Notes: a model not told the origin generated them from the letters alone. DNA of 64,000 nt from an uncultured Eubacteriales bacterium (GCA_900547975.1 URIX01000002.1:1-64000); one strand, 5' to 3'. Shown: positions 50,533-60,166, counted from the stretch's first letter. Numbers and translations: made by a program.

Positions 50533-53007
50533 ATGAGTAAAATAGTCTTTTTTATTGAAACTAACGCCCCGATAACAGACGCGCAGCGAGTTATTCTTAA
50601 CCTTGCCGTTTCGGCGTATAAAGACGGTCAGGACATTGTGTTTTTGAACAATTATCAGTTGGAAGAAGCTGATTTGTCCGAAGACGCAAAACAAATATTC
50701 GAATTGACGAGCGAGGTCGATTTTTCGAAATATGAAGGGGCTGTCTTCTTTACGCCGTGCAACTATATGTTGCATTTACTTGCTCATATTTCGTGCCTTA
50801 ATGACGCGAAAATTTGCTTGTATTCTTACGATAAACGATCTATCGACTGGCTTATCAGTCACTTTGCGGACGGTAGATGCGTAACGAACATAAAAAATTT
50901 GCTGATAAATACAAACGCCCTTTCTTTCAGAGGCGGAAACTGCGTGTTTGCAAATTACGATTCTGATGGCAGAGAAGTGCTTTATATTCCGCCGTTTATT
51001 GACGAGAGCATTGAGTTCCAACCCCAAAGCGTCGTAAACGAAAACGTAATAAATATAGGCGTTTTCGGTCCGTTCGGCGCGGCTGTGGCGAATATGCTCA
51101 CAAACCTTATTCGCAACATGCGAGTGCAAAAAATCGATAAACTGGTGAAAATCCATATCATTGGCAAAACGAGCGAAATGTTCAACGGAAAGTTTTCCGA
51201 TTGCTCGACAAACTATACGAATATGATATACACCGGCGAGATGGCCGAAGAAGACTATGCGCAGTATATAAAGAAAAACGTAGATATTATACTTGCATAT
51301 GGCGAAAATGCGATATCTGCGGCAAAGTTCGGCGTGCCCGTCGTTATTCCCGTAATCGATGCAAAACCGTTCGAGGGCAACAGATACGTTTATTTGTTCA
51401 ATGCGGAAAATCACGTTTTCGGTTGGAATTTTGCCGAGTCAGTCAAACTTGACGACGATTGCGTGACGTTCAAAACCGTTCTTAACGACATTTACGAAAA
51501 AGGGCTCAAACAAGAGCGTGCAAAACAATGCTTCGAGTTTGTCGTTGCCAACGCATCAAAAGCATATGCACTCGATTCTTTGTATAAGCAGATTGAACAA
51601 AGCCAACTTACATTGTCTGATTGCTTGGACAACGTTTATATTACCAAAAGACTCAAACAGTATTTTGCAAGTACGGCAAAAAGTTTCGGCGAGTTTATAG
51701 CCGTCAAAGCAAAGCCCGTTGAAAATGCGAAAACACCGAAGAAATCCGTCAAAAAGGCTATTTTGGACAATGCTCGCGTTTTCATCAAAAAACGCAAATT
51801 TTTTGAACTCCAAGCTGGATACGTCAAAAAAGTTTCGCAGATCATTGCAAAAAAGGATAAAAACGGAAAGATAAAGGTTGCATTTATCGTCGTTTTCAAG
51901 AGCGTTTTCCCAACGCGTCCGATATTTGAAAAAATGTGCGCAGATCCTAATTTCGATCCGTATATTGTGGTTGCGCCGAACGTTGGAAGAACGATGAAAT
52001 ATCAGCGCGATCTTTATAACGATACGTTCGAAGGACTCAAAGAGGAATACGGAGATAGAGTTATCGGGGGATATGATATTGCAAACGATAAGTATTATGA
52101 ACTAAAAGACGAATATAGCGTCATTTTCTTCTGCAATCCGTACAAGCATTTGGTGCATCCTTATCACGAAATCGAGTATTTCCTCGACAAACCCGTTTTG
52201 CCGATTTATTCGAGTTACGGATTCGCCGCGTTGAGTTTTTGGGACGAAGTCATCGCAACGGATTTCTATAACTATTTGTGGAAAGCGTGCGTAGAAACGC
52301 CGTCAAATCTCAAACATTTGCAACAAGTTCAAACCATAAAGGGTAAGAACGGCGTTGTTACGGGATATATCAAGGCGGACGGACTTGCGAATGTCGTACC
52401 AACGCCGAGAGATAGAAAACGTATTTTGATTTGCCCGCATCATACGGTATGGGGGTGGAAAACTCTCAATATTTCCAATTTCCTGACATATTGCGATTTG
52501 TTTGTCGAATTGCCGAAGATGTATCCCGATATCGATTTCGTGTTTAGGCCGCATCCGCTTTTGATGGATAATCTGAAAGCACACAAAGTTTGGACTCAAC
52601 AGCAAATAGACGACTATCTCGCAAGAATGCTTGAAAGTCCGAATATTACCTACGACACGTCGGGTGACTATTATCAACAATTTGTCGATAGCGACGCAAT
52701 GATTCACGATTGCGGTTCGTTTATTGGCGAGTATCTCTATACGGAAAAGCCATGTTGCTATATGATCAAGTCGGAAGAAGAAACTTATAAAGGGCTTGTT
52801 CCGCTCGGTCAGCAATGTATGGATCAGTACTATCACGCTAAGTCGAAAGAAGATATAATCAACTTCATAGAGAACGTCGTTATAAAAGGCAACGATCCGA
52901 TGAAAGCGCAAAGAGAGGCGTTTGTGAAAAACGAACTTAAAGCAAATTATCCTCACGCGGCCGATACGATGATAAATATGATTAAAAAGGAACTTAAAAT
53001 AAAATGA
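50533..53007 (+). CDS. Two-domain transferase: GT-B-like plus TagB/TagF-type
   Basis: This 824-residue protein joins an N-terminal GT-B-like domain (about residues 1-395, paralogous to the preceding gene) to a C-terminal CDP-glycerol glycerophosphotransferase-like domain (about 440-820). The latter has PHHTVWGWK, FVFRPHPLL and MIHDCGSFIGEYLYTEKP, the last two typical of the TagB/TagF/TarL family, where the second His and the SS/GS-x-E motif form the active site. Such enzymes add glycerol- or ribitol-phosphate from CDP-activated donors to wall teichoic acid-like polymers. The CDP-alditol synthesis genes follow directly. The fusion with a paralogue of its neighbour is unusual. Confidence 0.85.
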   Translation: MSKIVFFIETNAPITDAQRVILNLAVSAYKDGQDIVFLNNYQLEEADLSEDAKQIFELTSEVDFSKYEGAVFFTPCNYMLHLLAHISCLNDAKICLYSYDKRSIDWLISHFADGRCVTNIKNLLINTNALSFRGGNCVFANYDSDGREVLYIPPFIDESIEFQPQSVVNENVINIGVFGPFGAAVANMLTNLIRNMRVQKIDKLVKIHIIGKTSEMFNGKFSDCSTNYTNMIYTGEMAEEDYAQYIKKNVDIILAYGENAISAAKFGVPVVIPVIDAKPFEGNRYVYLFNAENHVFGWNFAESVKLDDDCVTFKTVLNDIYEKGLKQERAKQCFEFVVANASKAYALDSLYKQIEQSQLTLSDCLDNVYITKRLKQYFASTAKSFGEFIAVKAKPVENAKTPKKSVKKAILDNARVFIKKRKFFELQAGYVKKVSQIIAKKDKNGKIKVAFIVVFKSVFPTRPIFEKMCADPNFDPYIVVAPNVGRTMKYQRDLYNDTFEGLKEEYGDRVIGGYDIANDKYYELKDEYSVIFFCNPYKHLVHPYHEIEYFLDKPVLPIYSSYGFAALSFWDEVIATDFYNYLWKACVETPSNLKHLQQVQTIKGKNGVVTGYIKADGLANVVPTPRDRKRILICPHHTVWGWKTLNISNFLTYCDLFVELPKMYPDIDFVFRPHPLLMDNLKAHKVWTQQQIDDYLARMLESPNITYDTSGDYYQQFVDSDAMIHDCGSFIGEYLYTEKPCCYMIKSEEETYKGLVPLGQQCMDQYYHAKSKEDIINFIENVVIKGNDPMKAQREAFVKNELKANYPHAADTMINMIKKELKIK

Positions 53008-53651
53008 ACGTCGGAATAGTGTTGGCAGGCGGCGTCGGGAGACGTTTCGGCGGAAACGTGCCAAAACAGTATCAAACCATAAACGGAAAAGAAGTGATTT
53101 ACTACTCGATAAACGCGCTTACAAACAGTTCAAGCGTTGACAAAATCATTGTCGTTGCGCAAAACGAGTATGCAAACGGTATAAAAGAAATCAATCCGAA
53201 CGTCGAAATCGTTGAGGGCGGCGATACGAGAAACAAATCGCTCTACAACGCTTTGCGTTTCATAAAAGACAATTATACTTGCGAAAAGGTGATAATTCTC
53301 GAAGCGGCTCGACCGATGATAACGTCGAAAATTGTTGACGATTATCTCGAAAGACTCGATCGCGCAGACGCCGTGATAACTGGTCAAAAAATAGTGGCAA
53401 GTCTCGGATGCTATCATATGCACACGGTAAACAGGGAAGACTATTATCTCATCGAAGCACCCGAAGCGTTCCGATTCGATTTGCTTTTCGACAACTTCGA
53501 TAAGGATTCCAAAACGATAACGGCAACCAATCAGCATTTGCCGGCAGACAGCAAACTCGATATAAACTTCGATTTTGCAAACAATCTGAAAATAACGTAT
53601 TTCCCCGATTTGAAATACTGCGAAAACTTGATGAACGAAAATGAGCTATAA
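53004..53651 (+). CDS. IspD/TarI-like cytidylyltransferase
   Basis: This 215-residue nucleotidyltransferase starts NVGIVLAGGVGRRFGGNVPK (residues 2-21), the CTP-binding loop of the IspD/TarI family, with RNKSLYNALRFI and EAARPMITSKIV as further contacts. Location next to alditol-phosphate transferases favours a TarI-like role (CDP-ribitol or another CDP-alditol) over IspD of the isoprenoid pathway. It overlaps the previous gene by 4 nt and the next by 11 nt. A second cytidylyltransferase lies two genes on, so the two may use different alditol phosphates. Confidence 0.82.
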   Translation: MNVGIVLAGGVGRRFGGNVPKQYQTINGKEVIYYSINALTNSSSVDKIIVVAQNEYANGIKEINPNVEIVEGGDTRNKSLYNALRFIKDNYTCEKVIILEAARPMITSKIVDDYLERLDRADAVITGQKIVASLGCYHMHTVNREDYYLIEAPEAFRFDLLFDNFDKDSKTITATNQHLPADSKLDINFDFANNLKITYFPDLKYCENLMNENEL

Positions 53652-54354
53652 ACTGATTGCAATGGATTTGGACGGAACGCTCACACAGCACAAGTCCAAA
53701 CTCGAACAACAAAATACGGATTTGCTCTATCAACTGAAAAGCAAGTATTCTCTCGTTATGCTCGGCGCAGGCGGTTGCCAAAGAATATACGAGCAAATGA
53801 ATTGCTTTCCGATAGATATAGTCGGCAATTACGGGATACAAGAATCAACCGTCGAGAACGGCAATTTCAAGATTATCAGAAACGACGTGTATTCCGTCGA
53901 TAAATCGTTTTTTGAAAATACCGTCACCCAAATCCGAAAAGAAACGGGATATACGAATTACGTCGGACAAAACGTCGAGTTCCACCAGTCGGGGTTGGTT
54001 ACGTTCCCTTTGCTCGGAACGGGTGCAAAACTCGAAGATAAGTTGGCATTCGATCCGGACGGAAAGAAACGCACTGAAATTTACGATCTTGTCGCATCGT
54101 CATTTTCCGATTATAATTGTTTTATAGGCGGTACGTCGTCTTTCGATATATCCGCAAAGCAATATAACAAGTACAATGCGCTTGTGAAGTACATAGCGGA
54201 AAAAGGCATATCCAAAGAAAGCGTGTTGTTCATCGGCGACGACTTCAAAAAAGGCGGAAACGACGAGCATGTTATGCTCGGTGGCGTTGATTGCATAAGC
54301 ATCGATAATTACAAAAATACGGCAAATATTCTTAAACAAAAAGGAATAATTTGA
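53641..54354 (+). CDS. HAD superfamily phosphatase
   Basis: This 237-residue HAD hydrolase has motif I AMDLDGTLTQ (about residues 7-16), a motif III Lys in the KYNALVKYI region and motif IV GDDFKKGGND (about 199-208). The cap placement suggests the IIB (Cof/phosphomannomutase-like) subgroup. It lies between two cytidylyltransferase genes and probably removes phosphate from an alditol or sugar phosphate in the same pathway, or recycles a by-product. The exact substrate cannot be given. Confidence 0.82.
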   Translation: MSYKLIAMDLDGTLTQHKSKLEQQNTDLLYQLKSKYSLVMLGAGGCQRIYEQMNCFPIDIVGNYGIQESTVENGNFKIIRNDVYSVDKSFFENTVTQIRKETGYTNYVGQNVEFHQSGLVTFPLLGTGAKLEDKLAFDPDGKKRTEIYDLVASSFSDYNCFIGGTSSFDISAKQYNKYNALVKYIAEKGISKESVLFIGDDFKKGGNDEHVMLGGVDCISIDNYKNTANILKQKGII

Positions 54355-54366
54355 ACGGGTGGAAAA

Positions 54367-55653
54367 ATGAATGTAGGTGTAATTTTGGCGGCGGGACTTA
54401 GCGAAAGATTCAAAAGCAAAGTCCATAAGCAATATCTCAAACTAAACGGAAAAGAAGTGATTTATTATTCCATTATCGGAATGAAAGAGAGCGGTTGCTT
54501 CGACATAATTATTGCTGTCGTTGACGGAGACGAATACGAGAGCGGCTATATTGCAAACAAATATAATGTTGTGTGTGTCAAAGGCGGCGATAAACGAAAC
54601 AAATCCATAAAAGCCGCAATCGATTTTGTGACAAACAATTATTCCAATGTCGACAAAATAGTATTTCAGGATTGTTCGCGTCCTTTCGTCAAGAAAGAAA
54701 TATATCTTGATTTCATCGACAAACTCGACGATTATTCCGCCGTCGTTATGTCGTCTGATATAAACGATACGCTTTCGACAAACGAAGGGATTTTCGTTAA
54801 CAGAAAAGAGTATTGCCTCATTCAAACTCCTGAAGCGTTCCATTTCAACGATATAAAAAACTGGTTTTCGGCAAATAGTTCTTATACTGCAATAGTAAAT
54901 CAGATGCCGGATAAAACGGCGGCTTTATTATATAAACCTAATTCTTTTAATATCAAAATCACGTATCCCGAAGACTTGTTCCTTGCAGAACAGTTTATGA
55001 ATATTGACTATTTGAGCCTTTCTACTGCAAAAAACGAGTATGCGAAAATAAAGGGGAAGGTGTTGCTTCTCGGCGGAAGCGGCGGCGTCGGACAATGCAT
55101 CGTGCAAGCACTGCAAGCCGACGGCGTCGAATACTTTGCGCCTTCTCATAGAGAACTCGATTTGCAAGGACTGACGATTGAAAGCATAAAACGCGCTTGT
55201 CCGTTCGAGCCTGACGTAATTATAAACGTCGCGGCTGCATATGCCGACGATTCGGTAAATATCGTTGAATCTTACGACAAGATATTCGATGTCAATTTGC
55301 GTTCTAACCTAGTTTTGATAGAATACGCAAAAACTCTCGGCAAACGAGTCAATCTTGTATTTATGAGTTCTTCGTCATCGACGAGAGGAAGAGAAAATTT
55401 GACAAATTATTCTGCGGCAAAAGCCGCGCTAAACAGCGTTGTCGAAAGTCAGGGCGAAACCTTGCATAAGAGCGATATTTATGTAAATGCGTTGATTCCT
55501 GAGAAGATCAATACACCGTTGATAGCCAAATTGCATAAGCGCGAAATCAATCCACGAGAGTTGCTTGATGCGCACGAGGTTATTAATGCCGTTATGTATT
55601 ATTCCACAACCGACGAATACGGCAAATTAATCCATATTCGCAAAGGCCTGTAG
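54367..55653 (+). CDS. Bifunctional cytidylyltransferase/SDR reductase (Acs1/Bcs1-like)
   Basis: This 428-residue fusion has an N-terminal IspD/TarI-like domain (NVGVILAAGLSERFKSKVHK, residues 2-21; CVKGGDKRNKSIKAAIDF; QDCSRPFV) and, from about residue 230, a short-chain dehydrogenase (VLLLGGSGGVGQ, ending with catalytic NYSAAKAA). This order is that of Haemophilus Acs1/Bcs1, which reduces ribulose 5-phosphate to ribitol 5-phosphate and makes CDP-ribitol. So CDP-ribitol, or a related CDP-alditol, is the expected product and would feed the TagB/TagF-like transferase upstream. It is the last gene of the operon. Confidence 0.85.
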   Translation: MNVGVILAAGLSERFKSKVHKQYLKLNGKEVIYYSIIGMKESGCFDIIIAVVDGDEYESGYIANKYNVVCVKGGDKRNKSIKAAIDFVTNNYSNVDKIVFQDCSRPFVKKEIYLDFIDKLDDYSAVVMSSDINDTLSTNEGIFVNRKEYCLIQTPEAFHFNDIKNWFSANSSYTAIVNQMPDKTAALLYKPNSFNIKITYPEDLFLAEQFMNIDYLSLSTAKNEYAKIKGKVLLLGGSGGVGQCIVQALQADGVEYFAPSHRELDLQGLTIESIKRACPFEPDVIINVAAAYADDSVNIVESYDKIFDVNLRSNLVLIEYAKTLGKRVNLVFMSSSSSTRGRENLTNYSAAKAALNSVVESQGETLHKSDIYVNALIPEKINTPLIAKLHKREINPRELLDAHEVINAVMYYSTTDEYGKLIHIRKGL

Positions 55654-55809
55654 ATTTGAGTTGTGTATATAAAATTTGCGGAAAGATGAATGCATCTATC
55701 TTATGCGTTTTTGCCAAAATTGTAGATTTTTTATAGCCGTCACTGGTAAGAGAATTACTGCTTTTTGAAACGAAATTTACATAAATAATAGTCTAATTTT
55801 GTCAACTGT

Positions 55810-55855
55810 CATATGGTGTATGCTTGTTTTTAAAAAGACAAGAATACGCCATATG
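55810..55855. repeat. Palindrome flanking the recombinase remnants, left
   Basis: A 46-nt hairpin (CATATGG-GTATGCTTGT arms with ACAAG-ATACGCCATATG) with few mismatches. Its 3' arm AGACAAGAATACGCC matches 14 of 15 bases of the 3' arm of the palindrome at 57293-57354. No gene is seen in 55654-55983. Confidence 0.7.
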
Positions 55856-55983
55856 CAAAATAAAATTAATTCATCGCAACTTTATTAAATCTCATTGTAA
55901 ATCACAATTAAATTGTTTTGTAAAAAATAGAAAGTTTAGGGCTAAAAACGACCTAATTTCACCCTGATTTTTTCAATTTGTCT

Positions 55984-56116
55984 GTTAGACTTGCCATACT
56001 CAAAGGCTTCAACCAATACTTCTCGGAAGAGTTGGCGCAGAAAGTGAAAATGGGCATGAGAGAAACAAGCCTTAAATGCTTGTATCAAGGCGGTGGTTTG
56101 CCGTACGGATATAACG
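55984..56116 (+). pseudogene. Serine recombinase fragment, plus strand
   Basis: A short remnant reads LAILKGFNQYFSEELAQKVK and GGGLPYGY, matching the linker region of large serine recombinases and the minus-strand fragment next door (ILEGFNQYFSEELTQKVN). It breaks off near 56116, where the opposite-strand fragment begins. Both ends are lost. Confidence 0.75.
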
Positions 56117-56953
56117 AGGTCTTCTATAAATTGCTTTTGTATCGGTTTTTTTGTTGCAGGCTATATTCTTTCGTGTTCTGGACAGGCAGGAATAGTAGTA
56201 GTGTATATCGCCTGTCATAGTCGTTCCGCTTATTCCGACCATTTTGTGCTTACAATCTCCGCAAATAAGTTTGCCGGATAGGATGTAATCGTAAATCTCT
56301 TTCTTGCGACTAGGCGCACGCTTATTCTCTTTATGTACGGCGCAGACCTTTGCCCATAACTCGTCCGATATGAGTTTCGGAAATATGTTATCGTATTTCG
56401 TACCTTGACGTTCCACGACTCCGTTGTATTTTGTATTGCGCAAAACGTGATATATCAACGATACTCGTATTGGTTGTCCGTCACGATTTCTATATCCGCA
56501 TTCTTTGAAATGCTTTTCTATTGCGTTTGCGGTATAGCCTTGTGCGCACTTGGTGAACATCTCGACGACGAGCGGCGCTTCTATGGGGTGGGGAACGTAT
56601 TTTTTATCTATAATATCGTATCCGAAAACGCTGTGTCCGCCCGTTGCGTTGCCTTTGAGCCAACTTTCCCGAAGTCCGCGATTCACCTTTTGTGTGAGTT
56701 CTTCCGAGAAGTATTGGTTGAATCCTTCGAGTATCGTTTCCATCATTCGTCCTTCGGGTGTATCCGTAATGCGTTCCATTGCGGACAAAAGTGCAACTCC
56801 GTTGTCTTGCAACGTCTTTTTATTGATAACGGATTCAACTTTATTTCTCACAAATCTGTCCAACTTGTAAACGATGACGTAAACGTGAGCGAATAAACAA
56901 ACAAGAACATCGTTGTGCGCACTTTGGACAAGTGTGAAATCGTGAGCGAACAC
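56117..56953 (-). pseudogene. Large serine recombinase, truncated at both ends
   Basis: About 280 codons remain of a large serine recombinase: only the end of the resolvase domain is left (VIVYKLDRFVRNKVES), then the recombinase domain (GNATGGHSVFGYDIIDKKYV; RVSLIYHVLRNTKYNGVV) and the zinc-ribbon region (GKLICGDCKHKMVGI; CLSRTRKNIACNKK). The catalytic Ser region is gone. A shift in an A-run near 56150 puts the continuation KQFIEDLVI in another frame. It ends at the junction with the inverted fragment at 56116. Non-functional. Confidence 0.85.
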
Positions 56954-57292
56954 AGTTCAAACCCTGTTGTGATATAAACTACCGACAGCGTAGCATATAT
57001 CCGTTTTAAAGCGTGAATGGGTCAAAAGATAGTTTGCGTGGTAAAAATATGTTTTTAATGGGTAAAAAGGTGTTGTGGATGAGAGGGGGATGGGGTGTGT
57101 ACGCCGAAAAGACAAAAGCAGATTTCGCAACTTGATATAAAAAAAGATAAAAATCTGCCTATGAAAAAGAGGACAAAAAATCGCATTGCCGATATGCGAG
57201 AAAAACGGGCCCGATTCGCCAAGCGGTTTAGCGCGAACGGCCCGTTCCGCACGGCTGCGATTTTGCCTTTTTAGGCGGTTTGTTTTTATACA

Positions 57293-57354
57293 AGGCGTAT
57301 GCTTGTCTCGGCGAGGCGCAGCCGAGCCGACTTGTTCAAGACAAGCATACGCCT
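57293..57354. repeat. Palindrome flanking the recombinase remnants, right
   Basis: A perfect 15-bp stem AGGCGTATGCTTGTC / GACAAGCATACGCCT (57293-57307 with 57340-57354) encloses TCGGC/GCCGA. It is related in sequence to the palindrome at 55810-55855. The remainder of 56954-57572 contains another hairpin (CGGGCC.../GGCCCG, about 57208-57244) and no gene. Confidence 0.8.
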
Positions 57355-57572
57355 AAGTGCCCGAAAACATTGTTTTCTTTCGTCTTACGCTGCAAATATT
57401 GACTATTCGGGACAATGATGCTAAAATATATTAGACATAATGAAAATATTCTAGTATTTAGAGATTGTTTCAAATATCACAACAAAATTTGTAGTATTTA
57501 GAAAACAATCTTGCATCCGAACGCAAGGTAAAAGTGTTTGGCAATAAAAAGAGCAATTGCGTGTTATAGATA

Positions 57573-58004
57573 ATGACTAAAACCCAAGAAGAAATTACGC
57601 GAAACATGCGTAGCAATAAATGCAGAGATACAAAACCGGAGTTATTGTTGCGCAGCGAACTATGGAAACGCGGATTACGATATAGGAAAAACTATAAAAA
57701 ATTAGTCGGAAAACCCGATATCGTATTTGTAGGAAAGAAAATCGCGATTTTCGTAGACGGAAAAATGTGGCACGGATACGACTGGGAAAATCAGAAAAAC
57801 GATTTCAAATCGCATCGAGATTTTTGGATTCCGAAAATAGAACGCAACATCGCTCGTGACAAGTTCGTAAATCAACAATTGGAAAACGACGGGTGGACTG
57901 TGCTGAGATTTTGGGATTTCGAAATAAAAAAACACCTTTCGGATTGTGCAGATAAAATAGAAAACATATACAACGAAAAAAAGATCATCGGAACGGAGAT
58001 ATAA
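57573..58004 (+). CDS. vsr: Very short patch repair (Vsr) endonuclease
   Basis: This 143-residue endonuclease nicks DNA 5' of the T in T:G mismatches that arise when 5-methylcytosine deaminates. The signature RSNKCRDTKPELLLRSELWK (about residues 13-32), GKPDIVFVGKKIAIFVDGKMWHG (catalytic Asp and metal site) and a conserved late Trp-Arg-Phe-Trp region (WTVLRFWDFEI) match the family. Vsr genes go with cytosine methyltransferases, and here the first of three starts 1 bp after its stop. First gene of the restriction-modification operon. Confidence 0.95.
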   Translation: MTKTQEEITRNMRSNKCRDTKPELLLRSELWKRGLRYRKNYKKLVGKPDIVFVGKKIAIFVDGKMWHGYDWENQKNDFKSHRDFWIPKIERNIARDKFVNQQLENDGWTVLRFWDFEIKKHLSDCADKIENIYNEKKIIGTEI

Positions 58005-58005
58005 G

Positions 58006-59013
58006 ATGTTAAAAAGTATTGATTTATTCGCAGGTATCGGCGGCATTCGGCTCGGGTTCGAAAATGCCTTCGGCGACGAATTGAAAACGGTATTCGTCAG
58101 CGAATGGGACGAATACGCTCAAAAAACTTATAAGGCGAATTTCCACGACGATTTCGAAATCGCCGGCGATATAACGAAGATAAAGGAAACGGATATTCCC
58201 GACTTCGATATATGTCTTGCGGGATTCCCTTGTCAGGCATTCAGTTTGGCAGGACAGCGCAAGGGCTTTAAAGACGATTATAAAGGAATGTCTCGCGGCA
58301 CGTTATTTTTCGACGTGGCGAGAATTTGCGCCGAGAAAAAACCGAAAGTAATTTTCTGCGAAAACGTAAAAGGTTTGACGATACACGACAAAGGAAGAAC
58401 ATTCGAAATTATTACCGAAACACTCAAAGAAATCGGTTATACTCCGTTCGAACAAATATTAAACAGCCGTAATTTCGGCGTTCCGCAAAACAGAGAACGC
58501 ATTTATATCGTTGCATTCAGAAACGATATAGCCCCGAAAGAATTTATCTTCCCCGCGAAAACCGACGATACGAAACGTATTCGCGATATTATGGAAGAAA
58601 ATCCCGTTCCCGCGAAATATTATCTCAGCACCTGCTATATGGACACTCTTATCAGACATAAAGAACGTCACGCGGCGAAAGGACACGGTTTCGGATATGA
58701 AATTCGAGATCTCGACGACGTTTCGGGCGCAATTGTATGCGGCGGTATGGGCAGAGAAAGAAATTTGATTATAGATAAAAGACAGACGAATTTAACGCCT
58801 ACTACCCACATTAAGGGTGAAATCAATAAAGACGGCATTCGCAAAATGACTCCGAGAGAATGGGCAAGACTGCAAGGGTTTCCGGACGATTACAAATTCG
58901 TTTTGGCGGACGTTCATCTTTACAAGCAATTCGGAAACAGCGTAACCGTTCCCGTAATACAAGCAATAGCGGAAAAAATCAAAGAGGTACTCGATAAAAA
59001 TGGCAGAGATTAA
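58006..59013 (+). CDS. DNA cytosine-C5 methyltransferase 1
   Basis: This 335-residue methyltransferase has the motifs in order: I (DLFAGIGGIRLGF, residues 6-18), IV with the catalytic Cys (AGFPCQAFSLAGQRKG, about 69-84), VI (ENVKG), VIII (PQNRERIYIVAF), then a target-recognition region (about 190-275) and X (GNSVTVPVIQAIAEKI). SAM-dependent methylation of cytosine at C5 is certain; the target is not, but coupling with vsr and the HpaII-type nuclease (14-nt overlap) makes CCGG the first guess. Confidence 0.95.
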   Translation: MLKSIDLFAGIGGIRLGFENAFGDELKTVFVSEWDEYAQKTYKANFHDDFEIAGDITKIKETDIPDFDICLAGFPCQAFSLAGQRKGFKDDYKGMSRGTLFFDVARICAEKKPKVIFCENVKGLTIHDKGRTFEIITETLKEIGYTPFEQILNSRNFGVPQNRERIYIVAFRNDIAPKEFIFPAKTDDTKRIRDIMEENPVPAKYYLSTCYMDTLIRHKERHAAKGHGFGYEIRDLDDVSGAIVCGGMGRERNLIIDKRQTNLTPTTHIKGEINKDGIRKMTPREWARLQGFPDDYKFVLADVHLYKQFGNSVTVPVIQAIAEKIKEVLDKNGRD

Positions 59014-60166
59014 AGGGAAAAATAAGGGCGAATGGTCCGAAATGTACATTTTCTTCAAATTAATGTCCGATAGAAAAGTTTACGTCGCGGACAAAGATAT
59101 GAATAAACTGAAAGACGTATTCTTAAATATCGTCAGTATTATTCGTGAAGAAGTTGCGGGTAAAGAATATCGTTATTTTACGGGCGATAAAGTGGTTATC
59201 ACGCTTAACGGCGAAACCGTAATGACTTTGGATTCTTCATTGTTTACGGAAAAAGCCGCACGCGTTTGGAAAATGATAACCGAAAATAAGGGCAATACTA
59301 CTTTTACCGACGACGAAATCAGAGAATTTCTCGAGTCGATTTTCATTCACAATATATCGGCTCCCGCACAAAAGAAAAACGATTATTTCGGCGGCACGAA
59401 AGATATCGTTCTCGATACGATAGATTATCGCTCCGGCGTAAGTCAAATAATGGGCTTTTCCTGTAAATCGGATATCGATGCCGCATCGACGCTATTCAAT
59501 GCAAGCGGAGATAATACTAATTTCGAGTACGAACTGGTCGGAAATATAAACGACGATGTAATGAACGAATTTAATTCGTTATTTAACGAAGTGATCCGGA
59601 AAGGCGTAGTTTGTCACGACGTGGCAACCGGCAGCCGTATGAATTATTTGAAGTCCTGTGGCATCGATGTAAAATTCGTAAATCCCGTAAAGGAAACCGC
59701 AAGACAAAATTTGATACGTTGCGGCGGTTTGGAAACTCCTGCCATTGTTGCGGAGATGTTGAAATATTACTACTACGACAAATCGGGAGCGGATACATCT
59801 CTCGATGAAGCGATTAAACATCTTGCCGAATCCGATCCCGCAGGGTATTCTTTCGGCGAGTTATACGATACATATCATCTGAAAATAGCAAATCTTTTGT
59901 ATTCCATGTTCACGGGCTTGCGTTTTTCAAAACCGTGGAACGGCAAATCCGATGTGAGCGGCGGATATATCGTTGTTAAACGCGACGGCGACGTCGTTGC
60001 TTTCCACTCCTGCATTGCCGACGAATTCAAGGATTTTCTTGTGGACAAATTAAAGTTCGAAGCACCGTCTTGCAGTCGTCACGATTATATGTCGATTTAT
60101 AAAAAAGACGACGGCAAATACTATCTGAAATTTGCCCTGCAATTCAGATTTAAATTGAAAAAATAA
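59000..60166 (+). CDS. HpaII-type restriction endonuclease
   Basis: This 388-residue protein starts AEIKGKNKGEWSEMYIFFKL, the N-terminus typical of the HpaII restriction endonuclease family, which cuts CCGG (C^CGG). SRMNYLKSCGIDVKFVN and GFSCKSDIDAASTLFNASG also fit the family by eye. Length is near R.HpaII (358), with a longer C-terminus. It overlaps methyltransferase 1 by 14 nt and methyltransferase 2 by 1 nt, so nuclease and protecting enzymes are translationally coupled. No separate control (C) protein gene is seen. Confidence 0.88.
   Translation: MAEIKGKNKGEWSEMYIFFKLMSDRKVYVADKDMNKLKDVFLNIVSIIREEVAGKEYRYFTGDKVVITLNGETVMTLDSSLFTEKAARVWKMITENKGNTTFTDDEIREFLESIFIHNISAPAQKKNDYFGGTKDIVLDTIDYRSGVSQIMGFSCKSDIDAASTLFNASGDNTNFEYELVGNINDDVMNEFNSLFNEVIRKGVVCHDVATGSRMNYLKSCGIDVKFVNPVKETARQNLIRCGGLETPAIVAEMLKYYYYDKSGADTSLDEAIKHLAESDPAGYSFGELYDTYHLKIANLLYSMFTGLRFSKPWNGKSDVSGGYIVVKRDGDVVAFHSCIADEFKDFLVDKLKFEAPSCSRHDYMSIYKKDDGKYYLKFALQFRFKLKK

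Noticed and set aside
53004..53651. Housekeeping IspD of the isoprenoid pathway
   Set aside because: It is embedded and overlapping within a glycan operon beside a second, Acs1-like cytidylyltransferase; an alditol-phosphate role fits better, although it is not excluded.
57055..57252. A 65-codon minus-strand frame before the restriction operon
   Set aside because: It runs over a GC-rich hairpin, lacks an RBS and has biased composition.
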